DNA from: an uncultured Clostridia bacterium
GTDB lineage: Bacteria; Bacillota; Clostridia; TANB77; CAG-508
Length of the DNA stretch: 5,663 bases
Reading direction: 5' to 3'
Assembly: GCA_944388645.1 (NCBI GenBank)
Contig: CALXJO010000068.1
Location: 1 to 5,663, forward strand
A model generated the notes under the pieces. The model searched no databases and was not told the DNA's origin. It worked only from the letters and a program-made list of their open reading frames with translations. Shown one piece after another: positions 1 through 5,030 of this stretch. A program made the position numbers and the translations under genes. Each line of letters opens with the position of its first letter. Within the stretch, counting starts at the first letter, position 1.

Positions 1-443
1 CATTCATCAAATAATTTTCTGGAAGCAATATTATTTTCACTATTTGCATATTTATCTGATAAATATATAACTTCTTTAATTCCAGATTGTATTATCATTT
101 TAGCACATTCATTGCATGGAAATAAATCCACATATATTTTTGAACCTTCTAAGTCTTTTCTACTTCCTCTATAGTTTAGTATTGCATTCATTTCGGCATG
201 ACATACATATGGATATTTAGTTTCTAAATTATCTCCTTCTCTTCCCCAAGGAAATTCATCATCATTAAAACCATTTGGAGCTCCATTGTAGCCAATTGAT
301 AAAATTCTATTATCACCTGCTACTATACAGGCACCTACTTGTGTTGATGGGTCTTTACTTCTCATTGCAGAAAGTTTTGCAATCGCCATGAAATATTCAT
401 CCCAAGTAATGTAATTTTTTCTTTTCTTTACATTATTCTCCAT
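1..443 (-). CDS. dCMP deaminase (deoxycytidylate deaminase, ComEB-type), 3' end outside window
   Basis: Cytosolic zinc enzyme that hydrolytically deaminates dCMP to dUMP, the substrate of thymidylate synthase. The frame is open from ATG at 443 to the window edge, giving 147 residues. Zinc-site motifs are clear: HAE at residues 82-84 (His ligand plus catalytic Glu) and PCNEC at 109-113 (two Cys ligands). The N-terminal signature SKDPSTQVGA (29-38) and the NGAPNGF stretch (53-59) are typical of dCMP deaminases rather than of cytidine or tRNA-adenosine deaminases. The start is supported by GGGAGGAG a few bases upstream (448-455 on the plus strand). About 150 residues is near the usual length, so only a short tail should be missing. 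It is divergent from the thymidine kinase gene, a neighbour in the same pathway. Family assignment is firm; allosteric control by dCTP/dTTP is known for the family but cannot be judged here. Confidence 0.95.
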   Translation of the reverse strand, partial: MENNVKKRKNYITWDEYFMAIAKLSAMRSKDPSTQVGACIVAGDNRILSIGYNGAPNGFNDDEFPWGREGDNLETKYPYVCHAEMNAILNYRGSRKDLEGSKIYVDLFPCNECAKMIIQSGIKEVIYLSDKYANSENNIASRKLFDE

Positions 444-475
444 AAATCTCCTCCCAAAAATTTATTTATGCTCAT

Positions 476-504
476 ATTCTACCACGAGAATTAAAATATT
501 ACAA
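476..504 (-). promoter_or_regulatory. Predicted promoter of the dCMP deaminase gene
   Basis: Read on the minus strand: TTGTAA (-35, plus-strand 499-504), a 17-bp spacer, and TAGAAT (-10, 476-481). The -10 is preceded by TGG, that is, an extended TGn element. Predicted start of transcription is near 469, giving a leader of about 25 nt before the ATG. The -35 box lies inside the left copy of the 14-bp direct repeat. Predicted by motif only. Confidence 0.6.
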
Positions 505-530
505 TATATTACATTTTATTACAATATATT
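497..530. repeat. Two 14-bp direct repeats in the deaminase/tdk control region
   Basis: TATTACAATATATT occurs at 497-510 and again, identical, at 517-530. The period is exactly 20 bp, about two helical turns, so the copies face the same side of the DNA. The first copy covers the -35 box of the deaminase promoter. The placement suits a regulator binding site, but the sequence is pure A/T apart from one C per copy, so chance similarity in AT-rich DNA is a real alternative. Confidence 0.45.
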
Positions 531-568
531 TCATAAATATTTATTATTTGAAATATTATTATAAACTC

Positions 569-597
569 TTGATTTAAAAATTTTTTATATGTATATT
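569..597 (+). promoter_or_regulatory. Possible promoter of tdk
   Basis: TTGATT at 569-574, a 17-bp spacer, then TATATT at 592-597, which would give a leader of roughly 80 nt before the tdk start at 685. A second -35-like box, TTGGCA at 603-608, has no good -10 at the right distance. In DNA this AT-rich, -10-like hexamers are frequent, so the exact site is uncertain. Confidence 0.4.
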
Positions 598-664
598 ATT
601 CATTGGCAAAATAATATAACCTTTTTACATAAAATTTTAGTTAGGTTTGCCTTTAAGCAAATAC

Positions 665-676
665 AAGGAAGGATGG
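665..676 (+). promoter_or_regulatory. Ribosome binding site that decides the tdk start
   Basis: The purine stretch AAGGAAGGATGG at 665-676 lies 8-12 nt before ATG 685. An in-frame ATG at 673 sits inside this stretch with no spacing and so cannot use it. This favours initiation at 685, which also starts the protein right before the conserved beta strand and P-loop. Confidence 0.6.
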
Positions 677-684
677 ATTTTATT

Positions 685-1266
685 ATGGGATTAATTAATG
701 TATATACTGGACCAATGAAATGTGGCAAAAGTCAGAGAATTTTTAATGAGCTAAAAAGGCAACTTATTGCTGGTAAAAATATAAAAGTTTTTAAACCTTT
801 ATTAGATGACCGTGCAGGTGATGATATAATTTGTACAAGAAGCGGAAACTCAATAAAAGCTATAAATATTCAAGATATTTCTGAACTTGAAGATTATGAT
901 GCAGATTCATATTTTATAGATGAATTTCAGTTCTTAAAAGGTGACGTTTCTACTATAGATAAAATGGCCTCTACCGGCAAGAAGTTTTATATTGCTGGTT
1001 TAAACTTAACTTCTGAGAAAAAAGTCTTTGGTAAGATGGGCGATCTTTTATGTATAGCAGATAATATTGATATTATGACATCTATATGTGAGCTTTGCAA
1101 ATGTGAAGAAGCAATATTTACATACTATAAAGGTCACAAAGATACAGATATTGTTGTTGGTGATACAGAGTATATGCCTGTTTGTAGAGAATGTTATAAT
1201 AAACTAATGTCTAATAATTACGTTTTCCCAATGTTTCTGGGGACACTTCTCAAAAACACCCAATAG
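685..1266 (+). CDS. tdk: Thymidine kinase, TK1-like (type II)
   Basis: Cytosolic kinase that phosphorylates thymidine (and deoxyuridine) to dTMP with ATP, in the salvage pathway. Starting at 685 the protein has 193 residues, normal for bacterial TK1-type enzymes; the frame stays open back to 589, but that extension has no family similarity and a poor context. Visible motifs are the P-loop GPMKCGKS (9-16; the common form is GPMFSGKS/T, so KC is a variant), the Walker B/catalytic segment DEFQF (79-83, Glu80 as likely base), and a structural zinc site formed by Cys135/Cys138 and Cys167/Cys170, enclosing the thymidine-binding lasso. The final ten or so residues (FLGTLLKNTQ) and the stop codon are encoded by a GGGGACA repeat element, so the original C-terminus has probably been replaced. 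The catalytic core is intact. It is divergent from the dCMP deaminase gene. Confidence 0.95.
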   Translation: MGLINVYTGPMKCGKSQRIFNELKRQLIAGKNIKVFKPLLDDRAGDDIICTRSGNSIKAINIQDISELEDYDADSYFIDEFQFLKGDVSTIDKMASTGKKFYIAGLNLTSEKKVFGKMGDLLCIADNIDIMTSICELCKCEEAIFTYYKGHKDTDIVVGDTEYMPVCRECYNKLMSNNYVFPMFLGTLLKNTQ

Positions 1267-1282
1267 ATGTTTTTGGGGACAG
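1231..1282 (+). repeat. GGGGACA repeat element with hairpin, overlapping the 3' end of tdk
   Basis: ATGTTTCTGGGGACA (1231-1245) recurs with one mismatch as ATGTTTTTGGGGACA (1267-1281), a 36-bp period. Between and into the second copy lies a perfect 8-bp stem, CAAAAACA (1251-1258) with TGTTTTTG (1268-1275), and a 9-nt loop containing the tdk stop codon TAG (1264-1266). Short interspersed repeats with GGGGACA are, as I recall, common in Firmicutes and resemble REP sequences mobilised by Y1 (RAYT) transposases; that link is inference, as no transposase is present in the window. No T-run follows the stem, so it is not a standard terminator. Confidence 0.6.
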
Positions 1283-1309
1283 GTTAGTAAAATTGGAAGA
1301 TATAATTAT

Positions 1310-1338
1310 TTGACTAAATATAATAAATATTTTATAAT
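1310..1338 (+). promoter_or_regulatory. Strong predicted promoter of the 45-codon small gene
   Basis: TTGACT at 1310-1315, a 17-bp spacer, and a perfect TATAAT at 1333-1338. Predicted transcription start is near 1345, giving a leader of about 25 nt that carries AAGGAGAG. This is the best housekeeping-type promoter in the window and suggests high expression. Confidence 0.75.
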
Positions 1339-1370
1339 ATATATTGATTCTTATATAAAGGAGAGATTAT

Positions 1371-1508
1371 ATGGCAATGCTCACCAAAGGGCATGCTAAA
1401 TGCCTTATTGCACGGGACAAAGAAAAAGCTAGACGTGTAAAAGAGGCTGCAAAGCACAAAAAGGTTGTGCACCTGTGTGCCCCGAAGAAAGTAGCAAACA
1501 AAACCTAA
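1371..1508 (+). CDS. Small, very basic 45-aa protein of unknown function
   Basis: I do not recognise this protein. It begins MAMLTKGHAKC and ends KKVANKT, with 11 Lys, 3 Arg and 3 His against only 3 acidic residues, a net charge near +11. There are two cysteines (11 and 36), each near a histidine (8 and 34), and the central part (about 14-31) is rich in Ala, Lys, Arg and Glu and could form an amphipathic helix. No signal peptide or membrane segment is visible. The case for a real gene is strong: a near-consensus promoter, AAGGAG 7 nt before ATG, and an intrinsic terminator just after the stop, forming a tight single-gene unit. Its GC content is about 45% (62 of 138 bases), far above the flanks, and it uses codons such as CGG, CTC and ACC. 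Nucleic-acid binding, a ribosome-associated role or metal binding through the Cys/His pairs are guesses. Confidence 0.75.
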   Translation: MAMLTKGHAKCLIARDKEKARRVKEAAKHKKVVHLCAPKKVANKT

Positions 1509-1516
1509 ATAATCTT

Positions 1517-1563
1517 GAAACCTTCTAACAAAGCTCGTCTTTCGTTAGAAGGTCTCTTTTTTA
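1517..1563 (+). terminator. Intrinsic terminator of the small basic gene
   Basis: ACCTTCTAAC (1520-1529) pairs perfectly with GTTAGAAGGT (1544-1553). The stem continues inward through AAAG/CTTT across one bulged C, closing on a 5-nt loop, and is followed by CTCTTTTTT. It lies 11 nt after the stop codon at 1508. Confidence 0.88.
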
Positions 1564-1619
1564 ATTTATTTTGTCATAATTTGCTTTTAGTTTATTATAA
1601 TTTTCTTGTGAAAGTGTGT

Positions 1620-1648
1620 TTGATTTTATTTAAAATTTATTGTATAAT
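1620..1648 (+). promoter_or_regulatory. Predicted promoter of the AbrB-like gene
   Basis: TTGATT at 1620-1625, a 17-bp spacer, and a perfect TATAAT at 1643-1648. Predicted start of transcription is about 1655, inside the palindrome described next, with a leader of about 30 nt. Confidence 0.7.
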
Positions 1649-1653
1649 AAATT

Positions 1654-1668
1654 TATACATTATGTATA
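1654..1668. promoter_or_regulatory. 15-bp palindrome at the transcription start, candidate operator
   Basis: TATACAT-T-ATGTATA is a perfect inverted repeat about a central T. It begins 6 bp after the -10 box and ends 6 bp before AGGAGG, so a bound protein would block both initiation and early elongation. Since the gene it precedes encodes a likely DNA-binding protein, autoregulation is the natural guess. AT-rich context makes chance palindromes more likely than usual. Confidence 0.45.
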
Positions 1669-1686
1669 CTATACAGGAGGTTAGCT

Positions 1687-1980
1687 ATGCCAAGGCTTGA
1701 CAAGCGACTACGGTTGCTAATCCGAAAATCGATAAGGGATAAACTTAGAATTCCTAACAATGAAGCTTCTAAACTATTTTGCATCTATAAAGATGGGAAA
1801 ATTGTTTTAAAGTCGAAAGTCACTGAAGATGATGCAGTTCTTTGTTCAGCAAGTATAGACAGTAAAGGACGTGTTACCATTCCCTACAATATGTTATATT
1901 TGATGAACTTGGAAATAGGCTCCGAGGTTTCAATCTGGGAATTCAATGGTATTATCTACATCGAAAAGCTGGGCACCTAA
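1687..1980 (+). CDS. AbrB/SpoVT-like DNA-binding protein, possibly two tandem swapped-hairpin units
   Basis: Probable small cytoplasmic transcription regulator of 97 residues. The C-terminal half (about 55-95) has the AbrB/MazE/SpoVT pattern: SIDSKGRVTIP (56-66), then a helical turn, GSEVSIWEF (78-86) and the closing strand GIIYIEK. The N-terminal half (about 8-45) looks like a second, degenerate copy: RKSIRDKLRIPN, then SKLFCIYKDGKIVLKS, mirroring the strand-turn-strand ending of the C-terminal unit. AbrB-type proteins normally dimerise by swapping hairpins; two units in one chain, as in MraZ, could form the fold alone. AGGAGG (1675-1680) sits 6 nt before ATG. It is a single-gene unit with its own promoter, candidate operator and terminator. 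The last residues (KLGT) are encoded within the terminator stem. Its targets are unknown; a MazE-type antitoxin is less likely because no toxin gene follows. Confidence 0.82.
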   Translation: MPRLDKRLRLLIRKSIRDKLRIPNNEASKLFCIYKDGKIVLKSKVTEDDAVLCSASIDSKGRVTIPYNMLYLMNLEIGSEVSIWEFNGIIYIEKLGT

Positions 1981-1999
1981 GATAGGTGCCCAGCTTTTT
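1964..1999. terminator. Bidirectional intrinsic terminator overlapping the AbrB-like stop codon
   Basis: A perfect 15-bp stem: AAAAGCTGGGCACCT (1964-1978) with AGGTGCCCAGCTTTT (1984-1998), 5-nt loop AAGAT. A run of five T (1995-1999) follows on the plus strand; on the minus strand the stem ends in TTTT. It lies between two convergent genes (stop codons at 1978-1980 plus and 2009-2011 minus) and probably serves both. The left arm is coding sequence. Confidence 0.92.
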
Positions 2000-2008
2000 C
2001 TATATTTT

Positions 2009-2536
2009 TTATTCAACTACAAGTACATATTCAATACTTGTAACAATATCATTTTCTATAAGGAAAGATAATTCTACATTACCTTTTGTATATGTAATTT
2101 TATTTCCATTTTCTTCAAAATTCTCTCCATAAGCCTCTATTACTTTTGCTCTATCATCAGATATAGCAACACCTTCTTCTGTTTTTATTTCTGTATCTAA
2201 GAAATACACTGAATATACTGTTTCTACCCCATTAACTTGAGCAGAAGTAATTTCTGCGTGTGAAAATGTAGCTACATTATCTGTTCCCTCGAAAGCACAA
2301 CTTGGTATTTCTGAATATGTACCCTCTTCTGGAATATCATTTCTGTTAAAAGGTGTACCTGGAGTAACATCTACACCTAAATACGAAACTTTAAAGCCTT
2401 CGTCTTGAACTTCTCCTGTTACGTTTTGAGCTTCTGGATTTGTTTTATCTCCTGAATTTTGTGTTGCGACATATACTGCAACTACTACAGCAATAACTAC
2501 TATTATTGCAATTACTATTAAAACTTTCTTATTCAT
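2009..2536 (-). CDS. Membrane-anchored extracytoplasmic protein of unknown function
   Basis: A 175-aa protein with a short positive N-terminus (MNKK) and one strongly hydrophobic segment (about 5-24, mostly Ile/Val/Ala). No Cys follows that segment, so it is not a lipoprotein; an uncleaved signal anchor or a cleaved signal peptide are both possible. A polar Asn/Thr/Glu-rich linker (25-46) leads to an acidic outer domain with one Cys (80). The C-terminal part (about 118-173: EEGVAISDDRAKVIEAYG, then alternating strands ending in a VTSIEYVL segment) resembles the small beta-rich domains found after G-x-S/D-x-x-K-V-x-x-x-Y-G motifs in many Firmicute exported proteins, but I cannot name a family. 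AGGAGG (2546-2551) precedes the ATG by 9 nt. It has its own promoter and lies downstream of the acyltransferase operon, separated by the 105-bp repeat, so functional coupling to that operon is not shown. Confidence 0.8.
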   Translation of the reverse strand: MNKKVLIVIAIIVVIAVVVAVYVATQNSGDKTNPEAQNVTGEVQDEGFKVSYLGVDVTPGTPFNRNDIPEEGTYSEIPSCAFEGTDNVATFSHAEITSAQVNGVETVYSVYFLDTEIKTEEGVAISDDRAKVIEAYGENFEENGNKITYTKGNVELSFLIENDIVTSIEYVLVVE

Positions 2537-2569
2537 TAATTTTATCCTCCTGTTCTTTATTATAAACGT

Positions 2570-2598
2570 ATTTTATCATAACAATTTTTTATTGTAAA
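2570..2598 (-). promoter_or_regulatory. Predicted promoter of the membrane-anchored protein gene
   Basis: Read on the minus strand: TTTACA (-35, plus-strand 2593-2598), a 17-bp spacer ending in TGA, and TAAAAT (-10, 2570-2575), giving an extended -10. Predicted leader is about 27 nt. The -35 starts only 3 bp from the edge of the 105-bp repeat, so the promoter is intact and independent of it. Confidence 0.6.
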
Positions 2599-2601
2599 TA
2601 C

Positions 2602-2706
2602 TTTCGCCCAAGAGGGACGCCCTTTTTTGGGCGAAATCTTGTAATTTATATTAAAAAAAGTTGATAAATAGTTTCGCCCAAAAAAGGGCGTCCCTCTTGG
2701 GCGAAA
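2602..2706. repeat. 105-bp BIME-like composite palindrome (35-bp inverted arms, 35-nt spacer)
   Basis: The left arm (2602-2636) and right arm (2672-2706) are perfect reverse complements over all 35 bp, and identity stops exactly at both ends; the spacer (2637-2671) is A/T-rich. Each arm is itself a hairpin: TTTCGCCCAA at one end pairs with TTGGGCGAAA at the other, and inside, AAGAGGG can pair with CCCTTTT around ACG. Thus two REP-like hairpins face each other, the layout of a bacterial interspersed mosaic element. G/C-rich blocks (CGCCC, GAGGGACG) stand out sharply from the flanks. It lies 1 nt past the stop codon of the SGNH-like gene and may end or stabilise the operon mRNA, although no T-run directly follows a stem. 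A non-autonomous mobile repeat is the best reading; no transposase is present. Confidence 0.85.
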
Positions 2707-2707
2707 T

Positions 2708-3709
2708 TTATTGTATTGCTTGTTTATATTCTTCTAATTTTTTTTCGTAAATTGCATCTCCTCTATAGTCTGTTAATTCATAGTTTGTTTTTAATATATT
2801 TGCAAAATATTTTGATAGTTTTGTTGCTCCTGTTAAGTTTAAGTGTAAGCCTCCATCATATGTGTCTTGTGAATAATCTATTCCAATTTCTTCTACATTA
2901 TTTTTTAAATTGTAATAATCAATATCATGTTCTTCTGCATATTTTTTTATTTGTTCATCATATTCATCATACCAATATGGATATAAACTTGGTGCTTTTA
3001 TTAATACTAGTTTAATATCGTTTTCTTTGCACAAATTTGTAATTTTATCTAAGTACCCATAACATTCTTCACTAAAATTATAATCTGCAAGTCTTCTTTG
3101 GGTAGGAAGTGATGTTACTCCTTTTATGTTTTTGTTTATTAAAAATCCATTATATGTATTATTTTTCCTTTTAAATAAGTATTCAAAATCTTCTGATGTA
3201 AGCTTATCATATCTTGAATGATATCTTAAAACTGGAAATACATATGATAAAAATGTTTCATCTTCTGTCATTGAATCTTTTATTATATCTATTTTTTCTT
3301 GTGACCATTTCATTTTGTCTATTGTAAGTCTGTTGTAAGCCTCACTAACTTCTGGGCTGTTTTTGTCATATCTCATTGAGTTAACATTAAATACAACTAC
3401 TTTAGGTTTTTCATACTTTAATGTTTCTTTTAAAATTTGATAAGACTGCCAAATTAATTGTTGAGATGATCCTCTTACATATGCTTTTATTCCCTGTTCC
3501 TCATACATTACCATTGGCGAAAAATTTGCATATACTTCGCAATCTCCAATAAAGATAACTTCATGGTCTTTAGGCTCTGTGTAATATTGTGAAATCATAC
3601 TACCTTCTACGAGTGTTTCTGCATATTTAGGTTGTAACAACATATTTAATAATACAAAAAGTAAAATAAATATAACAATAATTATTAAAACACGTATTAC
3701 TGTCTTCAT
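2708..3709 (-). CDS. Membrane-anchored SGNH-like acyltransferase partner of the MBOAT protein, with Cys in the nucleophile position
   Basis: A 333-aa protein with one N-terminal membrane anchor (about 5-25) and an outer domain resembling the SGNH/DltD/AlgJ-type transferases that accept acyl groups from MBOAT partners. Block I reads FIGDCEVY (53-60), with Cys57 where SGNH enzymes have Ser (GDS). The C-terminal block DGGLHLN (285-291) supplies Asp285 and His289 as likely catalytic partners; VVVFNVNS (104-111) and RGSSQQ (79-84) fit the oxyanion-hole region. From memory, close homologues in Clostridia share GDCE, which would argue against a sequencing error, but this needs a search. The start is fixed by an in-frame TGA five codons upstream; AAAGGAAG precedes ATG. 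Its ribosome site lies in the 16-nt gap after the MBOAT stop codon, so the two are co-transcribed. Predicted role: move an acyl group to an envelope polymer or protein; the acceptor is unknown. Confidence 0.82.
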   Translation of the reverse strand: MKTVIRVLIIIVIFILLFVLLNMLLQPKYAETLVEGSMISQYYTEPKDHEVIFIGDCEVYANFSPMVMYEEQGIKAYVRGSSQQLIWQSYQILKETLKYEKPKVVVFNVNSMRYDKNSPEVSEAYNRLTIDKMKWSQEKIDIIKDSMTEDETFLSYVFPVLRYHSRYDKLTSEDFEYLFKRKNNTYNGFLINKNIKGVTSLPTQRRLADYNFSEECYGYLDKITNLCKENDIKLVLIKAPSLYPYWYDEYDEQIKKYAEEHDIDYYNLKNNVEEIGIDYSQDTYDGGLHLNLTGATKLSKYFANILKTNYELTDYRGDAIYEKKLEEYKQAIQ

Positions 3710-3725
3710 TTTTTCTTCCTTTCAT

Positions 3726-5012
3726 CTAAAATTTACTATATATAAATTCGTTTACATTAAATCCAATACCATATATTCCAAATACAAATATTAATAATAT
3801 TCCTACACATAATATTATTGTTTTGATTTCTGGACTTAATGTTTTTACTTTTTGCATAATTTTGTTCTTATTTCCATCAAATATAAATAGTCCTATTGTA
3901 AATATTCCAAGTACAATCCAGTCTGCAATGCTTAAACCTAGGTTTAAGAAATTAGCACATAAGTCTGATATGTTAAAGGTTGTAAATACAGACCCCATCA
4001 TTCTTAAAGCATCTACTGTGGTTGGCCAAATGAAGAAAGACCATAGAAATGACACTATTAAAAATGTAATTAATCTATTAAGCCATTTGAATTTTGTTTT
4101 TATTTTGTCTCCTAATAAAACAAAAATTCCATGTATTACTCCCCATAATAGATAATTTGCTCCATGCCAAAATCCTGATACTAAAAATGTTACAATGGTG
4201 TTAAAACATTTTCTTAATTTAGAGCATCTACTGCCACCAAGAGGAATATATACGTAATCTCTAAGCCATGAGCTTAAAGAAATATGCCATCTTCTCCAAA
4301 ATTCTTTAATGGTTTGTGAATAATATGGAGAGTCAAAATTTTCTTGTAATTCTATTCCAAGCATTTTAGAAACACCCATTACAATATCTATTCCACCACT
4401 AAAATCAGTATATAATTGTATAGAATATAAAATCATAGCTAAAAATGCATATGCACCTTGGTAAGCTTGTATATCTTGAGATATTGTAGATATGACTATT
4501 GCAACTCTTCCAGAAATAACAAGCTTTTTAATAAGCCCCCAAACAATTCTTAAGCCTCCATTATATAAACTATTTATAGAGAATTTTTTAGGAGACAAGA
4601 ATTGTGCTTTCATATCGTCATATCTAGAAATTGGTCCAATAAATAAATGTGGTATGTACATTATGTATAAACAGTAATATAAAAAGTTATTCTCTGCTTT
4701 GTATTTGCCTTTATAAACATCTACTAGGTATGATATTACTTGAAGAGTATAATATGAAACTCCTACAGGAGCAATTATGTTTAATCCCTCTAAACTTGGA
4801 AACACATTTGCTCCATATAGTTTTAAAAATATTAATATTAATGCATTGACAGCAATTGTAACAGCTAATATGATCTTTTTACTTTTCTTTTCTAAAAATT
4901 TTGCTGCGATAAAAGTTGTAAGTATGCTAAATAGTATAAATATAAAATTTGAAATACCAAAACTTAAATATATTACAATACTTATCACTAATAGTAGTAT
5001 ATTAAATAACAT
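3726..5012 (-). CDS. MBOAT family O-acyltransferase (AlgI/DltB-like) with C-terminal acyl-shuttle motif
   Basis: A 428-aa polytopic membrane protein with about ten hydrophobic segments. It takes an acyl group from a cytoplasmic thioester donor and passes it to the outer face. Family motifs in order: APVGVSYYTLQ (81-91), SYLVDVYKG (94-102), PHLFIGPISRY (121-131), the signature FWRRWHISLSSWLRDYVYIPLGG region (238-260), and SGFWHG (279-284) containing the invariant His283, followed by WGVIHG (290-295). The extreme C-terminus is FIYSKF (423-428), matching the tyrosine acyl-shuttle hexapeptide found at the end of DltX and fused to many MBOATs; Tyr425 would carry the acyl group. The start is certain: TAA lies directly upstream in frame and AAGGGG precedes it. 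It follows the transglutaminase-like gene by 18 nt and precedes the SGNH-like gene by 16 nt. Acetyl-CoA is the likeliest donor; no dltA/dltC-like gene is present in the window. Confidence 0.93.
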   Translation of the reverse strand: MLFNILLLVISIVIYLSFGISNFIFILFSILTTFIAAKFLEKKSKKIILAVTIAVNALILIFLKLYGANVFPSLEGLNIIAPVGVSYYTLQVISYLVDVYKGKYKAENNFLYYCLYIMYIPHLFIGPISRYDDMKAQFLSPKKFSINSLYNGGLRIVWGLIKKLVISGRVAIVISTISQDIQAYQGAYAFLAMILYSIQLYTDFSGGIDIVMGVSKMLGIELQENFDSPYYSQTIKEFWRRWHISLSSWLRDYVYIPLGGSRCSKLRKCFNTIVTFLVSGFWHGANYLLWGVIHGIFVLLGDKIKTKFKWLNRLITFLIVSFLWSFFIWPTTVDALRMMGSVFTTFNISDLCANFLNLGLSIADWIVLGIFTIGLFIFDGNKNKIMQKVKTLSPEIKTIILCVGILLIFVFGIYGIGFNVNEFIYSKF

Positions 5013-5030
5013 TTATTTTCCCCTTTTTAA

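Noticed and set aside
646..661. Small hairpin TTTGC/GCAAA just before the tdk ribosome site, as a riboswitch or attenuator
   Set aside because: Only five base pairs with no alternative structure or terminator; expected by chance.
589..684. N-terminal extension of thymidine kinase to ATG 589
   Set aside because: No ribosome site before 589, no family similarity in the extra 32 residues, and the ATG overlaps the predicted -10 region (592-597). The start at 685 has a purine-rich site and gives the normal length.
1251..1275. Hairpin at the tdk 3' end as an intrinsic terminator
   Set aside because: The stem is A/T-rich and is followed by GGGACAGG, with no T-run on either strand. It is better explained as part of the repeat element.
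1515..1700. 61-codon plus-strand open frame between the small basic gene and the AbrB-like gene
   Set aside because: It spans the terminator, the promoter and the AGGAGG of the next gene, has no ribosome site of its own, and encodes a low-complexity hydrophobic string typical of translated AT-rich spacer.
2009..2536. Lipoprotein reading of the 175-aa membrane-anchored protein
   Set aside because: There is no Cys after the hydrophobic segment; the only Cys is at residue 80, far from any lipobox.
2602..2706. CRISPR-like array (two similar 35-bp units with a 35-nt spacer)
   Set aside because: The two units are inverted, not direct, there are only two, and no cas gene is nearby. The nested palindromes fit a BIME/REP-type element.
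2716..3015. Plus-strand open frame opposite the SGNH-like gene
   Set aside because: Leu/His-rich antisense shadow of a well-supported coding region, without a ribosome site or promoter.
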